Origin: Sequoia sempervirens
Taxonomy: Eukaryota; Streptophyta; Pinopsida; Cupressales; Cupressaceae
DNA: 64,000 bases
NCBI GenBank assembly: GCA_007258455.2
Contig: VDFB02270651.1
Location: 490,242,711 to 490,306,710, forward strand
Direction: 5' to 3'
The translations under genes and the position numbers were made by a program. The notes under the pieces were generated by a model, which saw only the letters and a list, made by a program, of their open reading frames with translations, had not been told where the DNA came from and ran no database searches. Position 1 is the stretch's first letter. Every line of letters starts with the position of its first letter. This document shows, piece by piece, positions 12,601-23,879 of this stretch.

Positions 12601-13157
12601 TGTTGTGCCCTTAGCACACACGCCCCGTTCAGAATGGGAACCCTCTTTTCTTTCGCCTTGTCGGGTCATTTTTTGTCGCAGCCTCATTTTGCATGCCTCC
12701 CTTTTTGATGCCTCAGATGGTCAATGTTGCTTTAAGGACCCATCATAAGTTGACCATGCCTTCCCCTTTTGGTTTTGCTACATTATAGTGCCTCGCGGAG
12801 TCCCTCTGGCAGTTTGGACCTGCCAACGGCTCTGGGCTCTGCTGGGCCCAGGCGTCCGGGATTCTCTCACCGGGTTTCCCTCCTGGAACTGCAATTCCTG
12901 GTGGCGTCCACTCTGCGTCTTTCCAAATCTCAGGGTCCGAGCTTTTGTTTTCCTTCTGCTTGAAACTTGTTGAGAGCTTCCTGCGGTGTCCCACCCCCCG
13001 AGTCCCGCCTACCTCTTCGTCGAATGCAGTTTGTGGGAGTCCCTCATTGCCATGGGGTGTCTCGGGCCCGATCGTCTGGAATTCTGAGTCCAGAATTCGG
13101 TGATGGTTTCATCATCCATGACGATGTATCCCTAGTGGCATCCTGCCCTCTGGGCCT

Positions 13158-13319
13158 CGACCCGCTTCCCGCCGCCACCATTCAACCGAATGAAAACTTT
13201 AATGGCCACCGTGTTGCACCTCACCACCCTTCGAGCCCCGACCCGCTTCCCGCCACTGCCGTTCAACCGAATGAAAACTTCAACGGCCGCTGTGTTGCAC
13301 CTCCCTGGCCATCAGGCCC
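13158..13319 (+). repeat. 81-bp tandem duplication in 5' LTR
   Basis: The units 13158-13238 and 13239-13319 both start CGACCCGCTTCCCGCC, continue TTCAACCGAATGAAAACTT and end near TGTTGCACCTC. The 3' LTR has the same two units at 28823-28984, so the duplication predates insertion. It lies about 90 bp upstream of the first TATA box and could be an enhancer-like repeat (inference). Confidence 0.85.
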
Positions 13320-13411
13320 TAGCTTTCCCGCCGCCATCACCGACATTTGAATCCACCAACATTTTTTTCGCCATACCTGCATTTAATGCAAACATTCATG
13401 GCGGTTAGGGG

Positions 13412-13418
13412 TATAAAA
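13412..13418 (+). promoter_or_regulatory. First TATA box of the LTR (upstream of the LTR reading frames)
   Basis: TATAAAA stands in TTAGGGGTATAAAATTCCC and is conserved in the 3' LTR at 29077-29083 with the same flanks. A start site would be expected about 30 bases downstream, near 13443. It is well placed to drive the LTR cassette through the leader and putative intron that follow. Confidence 0.55.
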
Positions 13419-13579
13419 TTCCCACTCCAACCCATCATTTTCATCTCATAGGATTGCAGAGCGATTGGAAAAATTGCCATTTGGAGCCCACTGTCTTCGA
13501 CAACATCACGATCATCGCCCTCAACATCATTTCGTCGATCGTAGGTGGATCCCATGTCTCCCCGCATAGCATGTTTGAG

Positions 13580-15010
13580 GTAGGCCATCTGTTTACCCTT
13601 TCCAAGCTTCATTTCATGATTTTGAGATATTTAAATGAATAAACAAACATTAATAGGGCATAAGGTAGCTAAAAATGAAATTGCGTGCAATACCCATGTG
13701 GTAGAAAATCAAAAAAACCTCTAGCAAATCCTCGCTGCCAAACCGAGACTTTTCCTCACCACGGCTGTTCTTCACGCAGGGAAAATGTCCTCCTCAGACC
13801 CGAGACCCGCCTTAGCCTTCCATTAATAAACCTTCAAAAAATCTTGCCGACGGCAATGTCACCTACCAGGCCTGGGTCGTCTGACTTCTCCTTTCAGAAT
13901 TTCACTTGCATTTTGCCGCACATAAACTACAAACTCCCCCTGCCTCCCGGCTACCGGATCCCGACCGTCTCCTCGCCGTGAAACTTCAAAACTAAACAAG
14001 CGTCCGATGGGCCTCTCGGACCCGAGACCCTAGGGTTCCACCTCTGGGGTTCCCCGGGTGTTTTGCTGTCATCCATGGCGAGACTCATCCAGCATCCCGC
14101 CCTGTGGACCTCAACCTTTGCCCCGCTGTTCACCTCTCCTTTTGCATCGGCGTCCTCTGACCTCTCGGGCCCCGCTGTCCGGACTTCCATTCTCTAAAGT
14201 CCACCTTTCTCCCACCATTGGGGATATTTCACCCTATCCATCTGATCATCGAGCCCGAAGCTCCTGTCTATTGCTAGATGTCGCACAAACTATTAACAGC
14301 CTTCTACTCGCTGGGCTCCATGTCCCGAGACTCCTGTCCTTGGCCGCCATTGGTAAGTGAAAATGTTTCCTGGTATCCCAACCTCTGGGCCCCGCCCTAC
14401 CGATCGCCGCCGATCTCAAAAGTAAATGCATGCTACTGGACTTCCCACCCTGGACTTCCATCCAATGTTTGCCTTCTCAAGCAGCAAAGTTTAGGCGCCT
14501 ACCCAGTGCCGCCAGCCCGAACCCTCAAAATGAATTGACATGTTGCTAGCTACCCTTTGGCCCTCTGGACCCCAGACACTGGAGCTCCATCTCTGGGTTT
14601 CCATGATAATTCCACCATCCCAAATGCTATATCCCGACAGCTTTCCAGCCTAGGAGTTTTGAACTCTCCTAAATCGATCCAAACGAACCCAAATCTAGAA
14701 TCTAACTTCGACCCACGTGCTGGATTTTGGTCCTCTTCATCGTGAACCTTTTGAAATATTAAAATGTGACTAAAGAAAATCTTCGGGGGTCTTCTGCCAT
14801 GTTTTCCCTTCCAAATAGCATTCTTGCTAGGGAAGTCCGGCCCTCCGGGCCCGAATTGTCCAAAAGCCCTAAATTGAAGATCAATAACACCTTGAGATGA
14901 AAGTTCATGATATGCTTGATTGATTCTTTGAAATAGATGTTATTTTCAAGACGTTGACTAACAAGAATGCTTTTGATAATCTATTGTGCTGACTTTGTCC
15001 TTGCTTGCAG
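13580..15010 (+). other. Putative leader intron of the LTR cassette (5' LTR copy)
   Basis: A donor-like GAG|GTAGGCC (GT at 13580) and an acceptor-like CTTTGTCCTTGCTTGCAG|AA (AG at 15009-15010) bracket 1431 bases. Both sites are conserved in the 3' LTR. The acceptor has a pyrimidine-rich run and lies six bases before the ATG of the first long frame. Splicing is inferred from sequence only. Inside, recurrent motifs such as CTCTGGGCCCCG and CTCGGGCCCG give a GC-rich, quasi-repetitive texture without a supported reading frame. Confidence 0.45.
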
Positions 15011-15015
15011 AATAT

Positions 15016-17233
15016 ATGGAATCATGTATAGGAACTTTAGGGGCATCTACCGAAGGGGACAAGGGGAAGAAGTCAAGAAGGACCCCTCAAGGGAAAGAAG
15101 ACAAGCACCAGATGAAGTACCAATTCCAAGGTGAGCTGCTCCACTCAAAGGTCACAACAGACTGGAAGGAGATCACGGACACCAACATTGGCCAGGTGGA
15201 TATAGATGAATTCACGCAGAGAGTTAGGGTCAACCTGACAATAAAGAATGTCAGGCTAATAAGAAAAAATGGAATAGCTAAGGCTACAGGGTTCCCTCCA
15301 TCCCTCGTGGTGCCCGAGTTGGTCATGGCTTGTCGGGAAGCATACCAAACCGATACAAAGACAATTGTTGATAAGGAGGGCAACATTCTCACTGACATGT
15401 CGCCAAAGGGGATCACTAAGACCTTCGACATTCCAATAGATAGAGGTCCCTACCTTAGAGGAATGTCAGGTGGCCTAGGATGATAATCTGACTAGATGCA
15501 AGAAGTCAATAAACCTAGATTAGCTCAAAGAAAGACGGGGCAGCACTACGAAGGTTCCCCGGGAACTCTTCTGTAGTGATTTCCATGAGGATAACTATGA
15601 CCTGGTAACCTTGTTGAGCAGGATCATGGGTCTTCCTATGGCCACCTACTTTCAGGAGTGGATGGCATATTTCATTGAGTAGATCCTACATGGAAATGAA
15701 GATGTCACAACAAAGGTTTCATTCTACTAGGGAGGAATCATAAGCAACTGCTTCCATGAGTAGTTTGTCAATGTAAAGAAGAGCTCCAAATTTTACATGA
15801 CTTCCTACCTTGTCTATTCTTTGGTGGATCAAAGACAATACAACGGGTTGTTTGTGGTACCTGATTAGGGGCAGAAGTGAGGACTTAAAGCCTATGACAA
15901 ATATCTGCAACTCCAGTATTGCAACTTCAAAAGAGATTACTGTAGAGTGAACAAAGCCTTCATTGGCCACATCATCAGGTTGATTGCCAGAGACTTTGAG
16001 AGGAGGTTCTCCCACAGTGCCAGGGTGCCTTTGAAGAAATATGCCTTCCTCTATATCCAATATCCGAAGTTCACGTATATTCGGGCCCAGGGCTTCACTG
16101 AAAGGCCAAATAGGCTGCCCCGATACCCCAATGACAAAATCATCCTCTTGGAGCTTTCTCCGCAACTTCAGCACCTGTAGGCAATCTTCAGCAACAAACA
16201 CATAGCAGGGATCTCCTACCCCATGACCCTTGCCCAAGGCATGTACTGATTGCAGACCTCCCAGTGTGCTAGTAACTCTGAGAAGGAGCTAAAGGAGTAC
16301 CACTTCCACCTACACACTGCTCGCATGTGGATGGACCCGCATGGCCATGTCAGAAAAGCACTAGGACCAGCATATGCCCATCTCCATCACATTGAGGATT
16401 TTTGGGCCGACTGCTAGGATGACAAAGAAGTGTGCACAAGGCACTACATGCGAATGATGATGCAGTTCCTAAGAAGGGTACAACCATTCCCCATGCCAGA
16501 CCAAGTCAAAGAGGACGAGCCCATGCTCATGCATCTGAGGTACCTGGTAGTTGCCAATCTACCAATACCGTCAATTGACTAGGACGAACAGGAGGTTGAT
16601 GACTTGGACACCATAACCCAGCCAACCTTGACCTGTACCAAGGAGTGGATCGATGGGCAGGTGGCATATTTAAAAAGATAGGGAGTAACCTATGAAGGGC
16701 TCAAAAGCGAGCCAAGTACCACGGAGGATATTGCGGCCACCACGTCAATTGGCGGGACCTCCAAGTCTCCTCTGGTCACCAAGTACATAAAAAGGAAAGA
16801 AACAAAGACCGAACAGTCTCCAGACCCTAAGGTCTCTACAAAAAAAGAAGCTAGAGGCTCGCCTCCCAAAAGGCTCAAACTGGTAGGGAGTAGTGCAGAA
16901 CAACCTTCTACCCAAGAGAAAGAAGTAGGAGTGGGTCAATTGCAACCTCCCTTGGCTCTTCCTGCCCCTCCTGTTGCTCTACCTGCCTCCCTTACTATGG
17001 TCGCTACATCCCCGCCAGTAGTGGACATTTCTATCCATCTTGCCCTTTCACCTCCGACTGAGTTGGTAATAGTTATTGACTCATTTTCCACTATGACTTC
17101 TCCCCCCTCCTCTGCTACTATGTCACCAATCACATCACTCTCTCTGGCAACAATAACATCACCTACTCCCACTGCCACTATGCTCGAGACTCTTACAAAA
17201 CATATGCAAAACCTTCCCCCTGAGCTCTCTTAG
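15016..17233 (+). pseudogene. LTR reading frame A, unknown protein (5' LTR copy)
   Basis: The frame starts at the ATG right after the putative splice acceptor. The N-terminus is lysine-rich (EGDKGKKSRRTPQGKEDKHQ) and is followed by a globular-looking region. Around 15950-16180 there is a block with FERRFSHSAR and NRLPRYPND. The frame then runs to a Ser/Thr/Pro-rich segment (about 16930-17230) preceded by basic clusters such as KYIKRKETK that could act in nuclear import. I do not recognise the family. Relative to the 3' LTR copy, this one has an 8-bp deletion near 15436 that shifts the frame, plus several TAG stops where the sister copy has CAG or TGG. The final TAG (17231-17233) is shared by both LTRs. 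Without the damage the product would be about 743 residues. Confidence 0.7.
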
Positions 17234-17320
17234 ATCTTGATGGATCCAACTCTCCATGCAGCCCTCGTCCAAGTCCTTGCAACTGTTCAACCTTTGTAAC
17301 CACCGACAAGGGCACCAACT

Positions 17321-19098
17321 ATGGAGGCCACAATGCTAATCTCAAAGAAGTTGGAGGAACAATAGTGGGAAGCCTCAAAGCCTGTTGAGGAGGAGGCTAA
17401 TGAGTATTATGAGCACCCAGAGTACGAACACCGAACCATCGACAGGGTGGTTTATGAGGAGGAAGAGACAGGCTCTTCAAAGAGTGGGGATGAGGAAGGT
17501 GGCTCAGGTGCCGAGGAAATCATTCAAACCTTTGATGATGACCTTGAGGAGGAAATGGCACAACAACTGAAGGACGTTGGGACAGCGGAAGAAGGGTCAC
17601 CACATGATGAAGAGGGGCAGCCACGAGAAGAACAGCAGCAAAAGGATTTGATTGAGGTTGAAACCCATGGTGTCAATAGCCCCAAGGCTGAGGATACTAA
17701 GGAAAAGAAGAAAGGGGAAACATCAAGAAAAGAAAGCCCCATTCGGCAACCATCCACTAGGCTTCCTATCAAACACCTAGTGTTGGTTCATGACTCTGAT
17801 GAAGAGGAGGAGGATGCTACCCAAAAGAAAGAAGAATCCCAAAAAGAAAAGGAAGCAAAAATCTTGGCATTGACTGAGAAAGGTGAGGATGATCGTGATC
17901 CACCCAAGGGGAAATCTGCTGTGCCCGAGTGGTTGGAGAAGCAACTTGAAAGAATGACCCCTATGCCGAAGGACCCAAGGGTAAGGTCAGAGGCCATCTT
18001 GGCTCAAGCCCAAATCATGATGAAGAAGGAGAAGAAGCCCAAGGTCCGATCTAGAGTAACAATGGACACTTCTGGCTCTCGAGCGACACAAATTGCAATG
18101 CCCACGATTGGCCAAGTTGGGGTGAGCTATAACATATCCACCATTAACTTGGGGACCACAATCAGAGAGCAGAAGGTCGAGCACCTTGAGGAGTCAGTGG
18201 CCACAGTGGTGTACCTAATAAAACAAGATAAAATCTCGAAGGTTGAGTTCAAGGCACAGGTTGCGGCCTTAACAAATTATATATAGCAATGGTCTTCAGT
18301 AGATGACCTGCCTACTACATCCATGGTTGCACCTCAGCTGCTTTCCAAGGAACAGATCGATAAGATGGAAAGAAGAAAGAACTTGGAGAGACCACAGAGG
18401 ATTGGTTCTGACAAGTCTCATATGTCGGAAACATGGGAATTAGTCGAGTTGTACGGATAGCCAACAAGTTCTTGGACCTAATGCAGTCTCTGGAGAGTAC
18501 AAGGAAACTCTGCACCAATTTCCCTGCAACTTATGACTCCACCTTTCCAAGGATCGAAGCTATCCTTCGGTTGCCTAAAGCCACGTGGGAGGAGAAATTT
18601 GCATTTAAGAAAGAAGATCATTGGCTGATGGATGTATGGCGCAGAGACTTTGACAACTAGAAAGAGAGGTTAAAGAAAATCATGAACAAGGTGGATTCGA
18701 ACGTGGAATGGATCAAAGAAATCTAGGTAGAATGTGCTCGATACCTTAAGCTGATGATAGACTATGATATGCCCACTGTGCAAATGGATCCGGAGAAGAT
18801 AAAACCCTACTTCTAGGAGAAGATGAAGGACGGGATGGCTGGAGAAATCACAACAGAATTCTTGAGTTTTGTTTCCTGCGCCTTCGATCAATCAGAGTTG
18901 TTCAGAGACCAAGGCTCAAAATATGATGAAGATTGCAAAATGCTGGAGGATAATGCAAAAGAGTGGAGCTACCAGGCGTTGCAATGTGAAATCCTCAAAA
19001 TAGACAAGCTCCAAGTGGTTGTCCTCAAGTTCATAGAACACACAGCTTCTAAGGAACAGGAGGACAGCCCAGTCAAAGGTGAACTTCGTGAAGCGTAG
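17321..19098 (+). pseudogene. LTR reading frame B, acidic coiled-coil-like protein (5' LTR copy)
   Basis: The ATG at 17321 is conserved in the other LTR and lies 87 bases after the stop of frame A. The predicted product is rich in Glu and Lys (for example EEMAQQLKDVGTAEEGSPHD) and suggests a highly charged, partly coiled-coil or disordered protein. A more ordered C-terminal part (about 18430-19098) includes KMLEDNAKEWSYQALQCEIL. The stop at 19096-19098 coincides with a stop in the other LTR and is probably authentic. This copy has a 1-base deletion near 18395 and several TAG stops not found in the sister copy. I do not recognise the family. It could be the C-terminal half of one protein with frame A, if the two shared linker stops arose before insertion. 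Confidence 0.65.
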
Positions 19099-19290
19099 CT
19101 ATAGAAAAACAACAATCTGTTAAAGGACAAAAGAGATATAGTGCCATCAGTAAGAAGACAAAATAGGGAAGAGACAAAATGCAATTTTTAAATTACTAGA
19201 TATTGGGGGGTAGGTGAAACCCTATTTTGTAATGAATCTTTGCCACACAATAAGAATTAATCTTGGCCATTCATTTGACTTTTGGAAAAC

Positions 19291-19298
19291 TATAAATA
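19291..19298 (+). promoter_or_regulatory. Second TATA box of the 5' LTR (likely gag-pol promoter)
   Basis: TATAAATA stands in AAAACTATAAATAAGACTC and is conserved at 34972-34979 in the 3' LTR. It lies 0.9 kb before the LTR end and just after reading frame B. If it drives the genomic RNA, about 6.7 kb of the LTR is U3 and about 0.9 kb is R-U5. Confidence 0.6.
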
Positions 19299-20204
19299 AG
19301 ACTCTCATTTCATTTGCAAACAGAGAGTTGAGTTGTTGTAAAGACATGCTGGAGAAATTTATAAGGAAAAGGCATTGACTTGGTGTATTTTCTTGGTTTC
19401 TCTCATGTTACTTGATTCAGTCTCCAATGTTAGATGTTTGACTTAAATTTTATTGCTATTCTAGTTAGTTGTTTTGTCTCTTTGTGTAGATCTTAGAAAT
19501 GTTGTTGGGTGATTATGAAAATTCCTGCCATGTTGATGATCTCTTTGTCCATACATTTTGCTATTTGCTGATGGTAGATAGCTGTGCAAAGTTAGCCTGG
19601 ACTTGATTTTCAAGCTGCTCCAAACATTTATCTTTTATTCATGCATGTATGTGGTGGATGAAGGATAAAATATTTCTAGGCCTTAGAAGATATCACAATT
19701 TCTATGATACTGTGAAATCCCTGGTTAAGTGGGATATTGTTTTGAGAAATTGTCCATTGTAGGAACTCCATTGTCACTATTCATAGCTAGTTGCAGATTT
19801 AGGAACTTTTCCTCTCCCTTGCCTTCTTTCCTTTTTTTTTAATAATTGACCTATGTTAAGGTTCATTGCACATTGTAAAGCCAAATCCAACAACAAAAAT
19901 GAAGTCCAAGACTATTGTTTGAACCTACAGCCAATGCATAACAGTTTTCATCATAAGAATTCTATTTCAAGATCCAACTTCCATGCTTTGTATCCTTGCT
20001 TCGTATTTCCTGTGTAAGACAACCTTGTGATTCCAACAAATCACATCAAACTACTGAGGTATCTAAGCACTGTCATGACCTGACATTCGAGAGACCTTGG
20101 GATAGTGTTCTTCAATTCGATTGTGAAAAATTATCTTTCAAGAGAGGTAGTGCACCTACACGCTGCCTATGTTAAGAAGTGCATAAAAATACCATCAACA
20201 AAAC

Positions 20205-20222
20205 TAGCACTAGACGGAGGGA
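20205..20222 (+). promoter_or_regulatory. Probable primer-binding site of element B
   Basis: TAGCACTAGACGGAGGGA begins four bases after the LTR end. Primer sites start TGG, the complement of tRNA CCA. A single G to A change would give TAG, which fits the G/C to A/T decay seen throughout the element. I cannot name the tRNA with confidence. Confidence 0.4.
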
Positions 20223-20227
20223 AACCA

Positions 20228-22510
20228 TGGAAATACTAAATCAAAGAGTTAAAGGTGAAGCTGGATCGAATCGGATCATTGTCCTTGGAAATATTTCAAA
20301 GAGTTCTACGGTCAACACCAAACAAGGGAGAATTTAAAGAATTACAGCCTCCTACGAGGGCAAAGCGAGCACAAGGAAGTAACGTTGCCTCTTCCTCTTC
20401 CTCCATTCTAACCACCTCTATTCCACCCTCACCTTCATTTGGCTAGCCTTCGTCTTCCACCCAACCATCTCAAACTATATTTGCACCTCCTATCTCTGAT
20501 AGCTAGGGGATTGCTCCTCTCCCAGCCCTTCTAGCCCAAAGCATAGTCCAGTCAACAGTAGCTCAGGTGCAGTCCTAGATTGTTGTTGTATTGAAAATAC
20601 AACCCCAAATTTCTATCTTCCAACAACAGATACCACCTCTACCACCCGCCATGGCTTGGTTAGCACATAACCCTTCGCCGATACATTTTGCTGCCTACAA
20701 TGATATGCCCAAGAATTTGGAGAGTTTTTGTTCGAAGTTCCATCTGCACGACCTATAAAGAATAGCTGAGGAGCATATTAAAATATTTGAGACAGTAATC
20801 ACCAAAATGCAAGTTGACCATGAGGACGTTGCATGTCGCCTTTTTCCACATTCATTGGGGGAAGAGGCCTTCTGTTAGTACATCAATCTGCCAAGGGGAT
20901 CCATTACCTCATGGAATCTGATGAAGAATGTCTTCCTATAGAAATACAAGATCCCCATCAGCCCTTTGGAGCTTTACCAACAGTTCATGTCTGTCAGGAG
21001 AGAAGTCAACGAACCTATTGGCTCCTTTAATGACCGCTTCCATTAGGCCTACACAAGGCTTCAAGACCCGTATGTCCATAATGATGCGGTAGCTCTCCCG
21101 GTCTATTATGCAACACTAGACAACTTCACGTCAGCCTTGGTGAAAAGGATGCACCCACCGCTCACTACCCTGGTGACCGCTTATGCAGAAGCCATTGTCA
21201 CCAGTGTAGACTTGGGGCAGAATATCTTCGGCCTGCTGCCTTCTTTGAGGCTGGTAGCCCACCTAATGCAGATTCAGGGGCTTAATCAGGCATTTTCTCA
21301 CCAAACCCCCCTTATGAACCAAGTACCTCAATTGCCTATGGTACCACATCTAGGGTAGCCATTGAATTATGCGCCTCCCATGCCTTCCTATTTGCAGCCT
21401 CAACAGCAATATAATTATTCTCAAGCTACTCCACAACAACCCGCGTATTCCCAGCAACCCCAGGTGCCATTGTACCTATCGAGATTGGAGTTTCCTCCAT
21501 CCTATCAGAATCAACCGGCAACCCCACCTACTTTCCTCCAAAATCCAGCGTCGTTTCCTAGAAGCGCGACTGAGAAAGACAAGTTAGACGAACTGACTGA
21601 GATGATAAAGAAAATGTCCACAGAAATGACGCACCTAAAGAATCAAAATAACTAGTTGCAGGCCTCCCACCATAATTTTTAGGCCAATCTCAATAAGGAC
21701 AACCAAGACAATAGGGACAGTAGGAATAATTGAGAAGTAGGCACTTCCTCCGGGCAGAATTATGATAGGGGAAAAATTTCAATCAAAATACAGAAAGGAG
21801 ACTCTCTCAGAGACAGAATCACACGTGGAACACTAGGCCCAACAATGGTGGTGTCCCTACGCATTTCGATCAACCGGAAAGCAATGAAAAAATAACTAGT
21901 GGAGTATACCTTGCCGAGACCGCCTTGTTCAGATGGTGTCGAATTCATAAAACTAGTAGACATTCTGAATTAGATTGTTCCAAGTTCTAGACAGCTGCTG
22001 AAATCTTCCAGGTGGAGGTGCAAAACGTAGTCGACAATGCCGGCTGTAGGGACATCGTCCCATCTGAGCCATATGATTCCTCCTGTCTTGTGGTTAATCA
22101 AGCTTCGTTTCCATGATGTGACCGCAACGAACCCGAAGTCAAGCTTGCTCCTATTGAGGATGAAGAAGCGCAAGAGGTAAGTAACGAACAAACCTTGGCT
22201 CAACTCTTTGATTCAATAGATAATTGTCCAGTAGATGAAGAAGAACCATTTGTAGATAAGGTCCACATATTCCATCAAAGGTCGACTCCCTACCTCCTTA
22301 GGAATAGACAAGTGGGTGGACCCTTTACAACTTCTACTCCACCAAACAATTTCACTACTCCGCCTAATCCTAATGCTAGCAATAACCCTGGGCTTCCTCA
22401 CATACCTGCCTAATACCTCAACAAGAAGGGATCTCAAAATCGGTCACAAAATTAGCCTCAAGGCCAATCCCAAAATTCATCTAGTCAAACGAAGGCCCAA
22501 CCTCCTATTT
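20228..22510 (+). pseudogene. gag of element B, decayed
   Basis: A Ser/Pro-rich N-terminus leads into a retrotransposon gag domain (about 20690-21240), with the pieces YNDMPKNLESFCSKFHLHDL, EHIKIFETVITKMQ and EPIGSFNDRFH. A Pro/Gln-rich linker follows (21360-21650). Around 21935 the frame gives FRWCRIHKTSRHSELDC, a CHHC-like zinc motif typical of the nucleocapsid end of plant gypsy gag. The product would form virus-like particles and bind genomic RNA. The sequence is broken by many stops, mostly TAG, and by at least one frame change near the start. The exact start is uncertain; an ATG at 20227 is possible. Confidence 0.8.
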
Positions 22511-22548
22511 CTTCCATAGGCTAGGCTTTTAGCTCAAAAATTGAGCAC

Positions 22549-23439
22549 ATGGGTGAATATGTAGCAGAAGAGTTCAAGAAGGTAAAAATCAGCTTATCAG
22601 CCTTCGAATTGCTCAAGGTCTCTGCTGTGAGGCATGCCTTCTTTAGGGTTCTTAATGGGACTTCATCTTCTAGTACAACACAAGAAACACCAGCTAAGAG
22701 GGTTACCTTTGAAAAGCCTAGGAAAAAACTAGGGGTACAGGAGAATACTGGGAAAAGGAAGGATGTTCCCGTAAATGAGTTGGCAAGTAAACAAATTGAA
22801 AAGGAACCAGAGTAGGCTAATAGGTAGATTTCCAAAGGCCAGCCATTTAGGAAAACTAGGGATATGGGCAATGATAAGAACAAAGGTCAGATAGCTCACA
22901 TGGACACGCCTATGGGCATCCTCCAGGGGAGACCAGAAACTCCCCCTTTTTTGACCACCATTAAGGTCTTTGGGAAGAACTTGCATAACTGTCTGCTTGA
23001 TTCAAGAGCGTCTACCAATGTCATGCCCTTGGTAGTATGCAAAGCTCTTGGCATCACCCCCACACCTTCAAAGAGGAAGGTGACCCAGGTTGACAAAATG
23101 AAGATCAACATCGTGGGTGAAATAAACTGTATCCCGATGTAGATTACTATAGACCCGCGGATACAATAGGTCATTGATATTCAAGTGGCTAACATTCTCG
23201 ATGCATATGGAATCATCTTGGGAATGGAATTCACCAAGGCACTGAATGGATATACTGCCACAAACCTTTCTCACATGTTGCTACCATGGAAGGGGCTGTC
23301 AAATCAAATCTGTATCGACCATGAACCCTGTATGAAGTACATGATCACAGAGTACAATAATATCAACGAGGTGTTGTTCGCTGAGACCGACTTGGGGAAT
23401 TATCACCCTTTCGCCCACCAAAATAAGGTCAAGCTTTAG
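22549..23439 (+). pseudogene. Aspartic protease region of element B
   Basis: A lysine-rich linker precedes the protease core near 22940-23250. The core has the catalytic-loop sequence LLDSRASTNVMPL, where pepsin-like retroelement proteases have DSGAS or DTGAS, and a downstream hydrophobic flap-side segment ending in YGIILGMEF. The glycine of the loop is replaced by arginine (AGA for GGA), which should abolish activity. The role would be to cleave the gag-pol polyprotein. In-frame TAG stops occur after 23140 and near 23168. Confidence 0.8.
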
Positions 23440-23879
23440 AAAGAAGATGCAGACGAAGTGTTACTGGTGTTGTGAAGTCCTTCAACCGATTCTACATGAA
23501 TGCCCCTAGACACAGAAATGATGATAAAAACTGATGATGAGCCTGATAAGGATGACAACTGGGGACTACTCAGTGGTTTCTAGGAATTTATTGAAAAGTG
23601 TGCAAATGATCAACTCAGCCTAGGGGCCTGAATGAATTTACATGATCTCTTGTTGCCAAACTAGTACAGGGTTCACAATGCTGCACATTTCAAATTTGAT
23701 TGTTGCTTATATCAAGCAGTAGTTGCACATGTCAAAAAATCAGCCCCTCCTTAGATAGAAATGCCAAATGAGGCACCAATAGAACCACCTGCTGAATAAT
23801 ACGTCGAACCAGAAAATTCCCCTAAGGTTACAGGGCCAGCCACCCAGCTGAAAGGGAATAGAAGCTCAATCAGACCCAA

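Larger units (their letters stand above)
12601..20200 (+). repeat. 5' LTR of element B (7600 bp)
   Basis: The left boundary is TGTTGTGCCC after AGAAC; the right boundary is ACCATCAACA. Homology to the second LTR starts and stops exactly at these points. In order, the LTR holds a GC-rich first 2.4 kb (with an 81-bp tandem duplication and a TATA box), two long reading frames (15016-19098), a second TATA box at 19291, and about 0.9 kb of A/T-rich R-U5-like sequence. Plant gypsy LTRs are more often a few hundred bases to about 5 kb. Confidence 0.95.

Noticed and set aside
12967..14745. Several GC-rich frames of 60-130 codons in the LTR leader
   Set aside because: They do not keep register between the two LTR copies and lie mostly within the putative intron.
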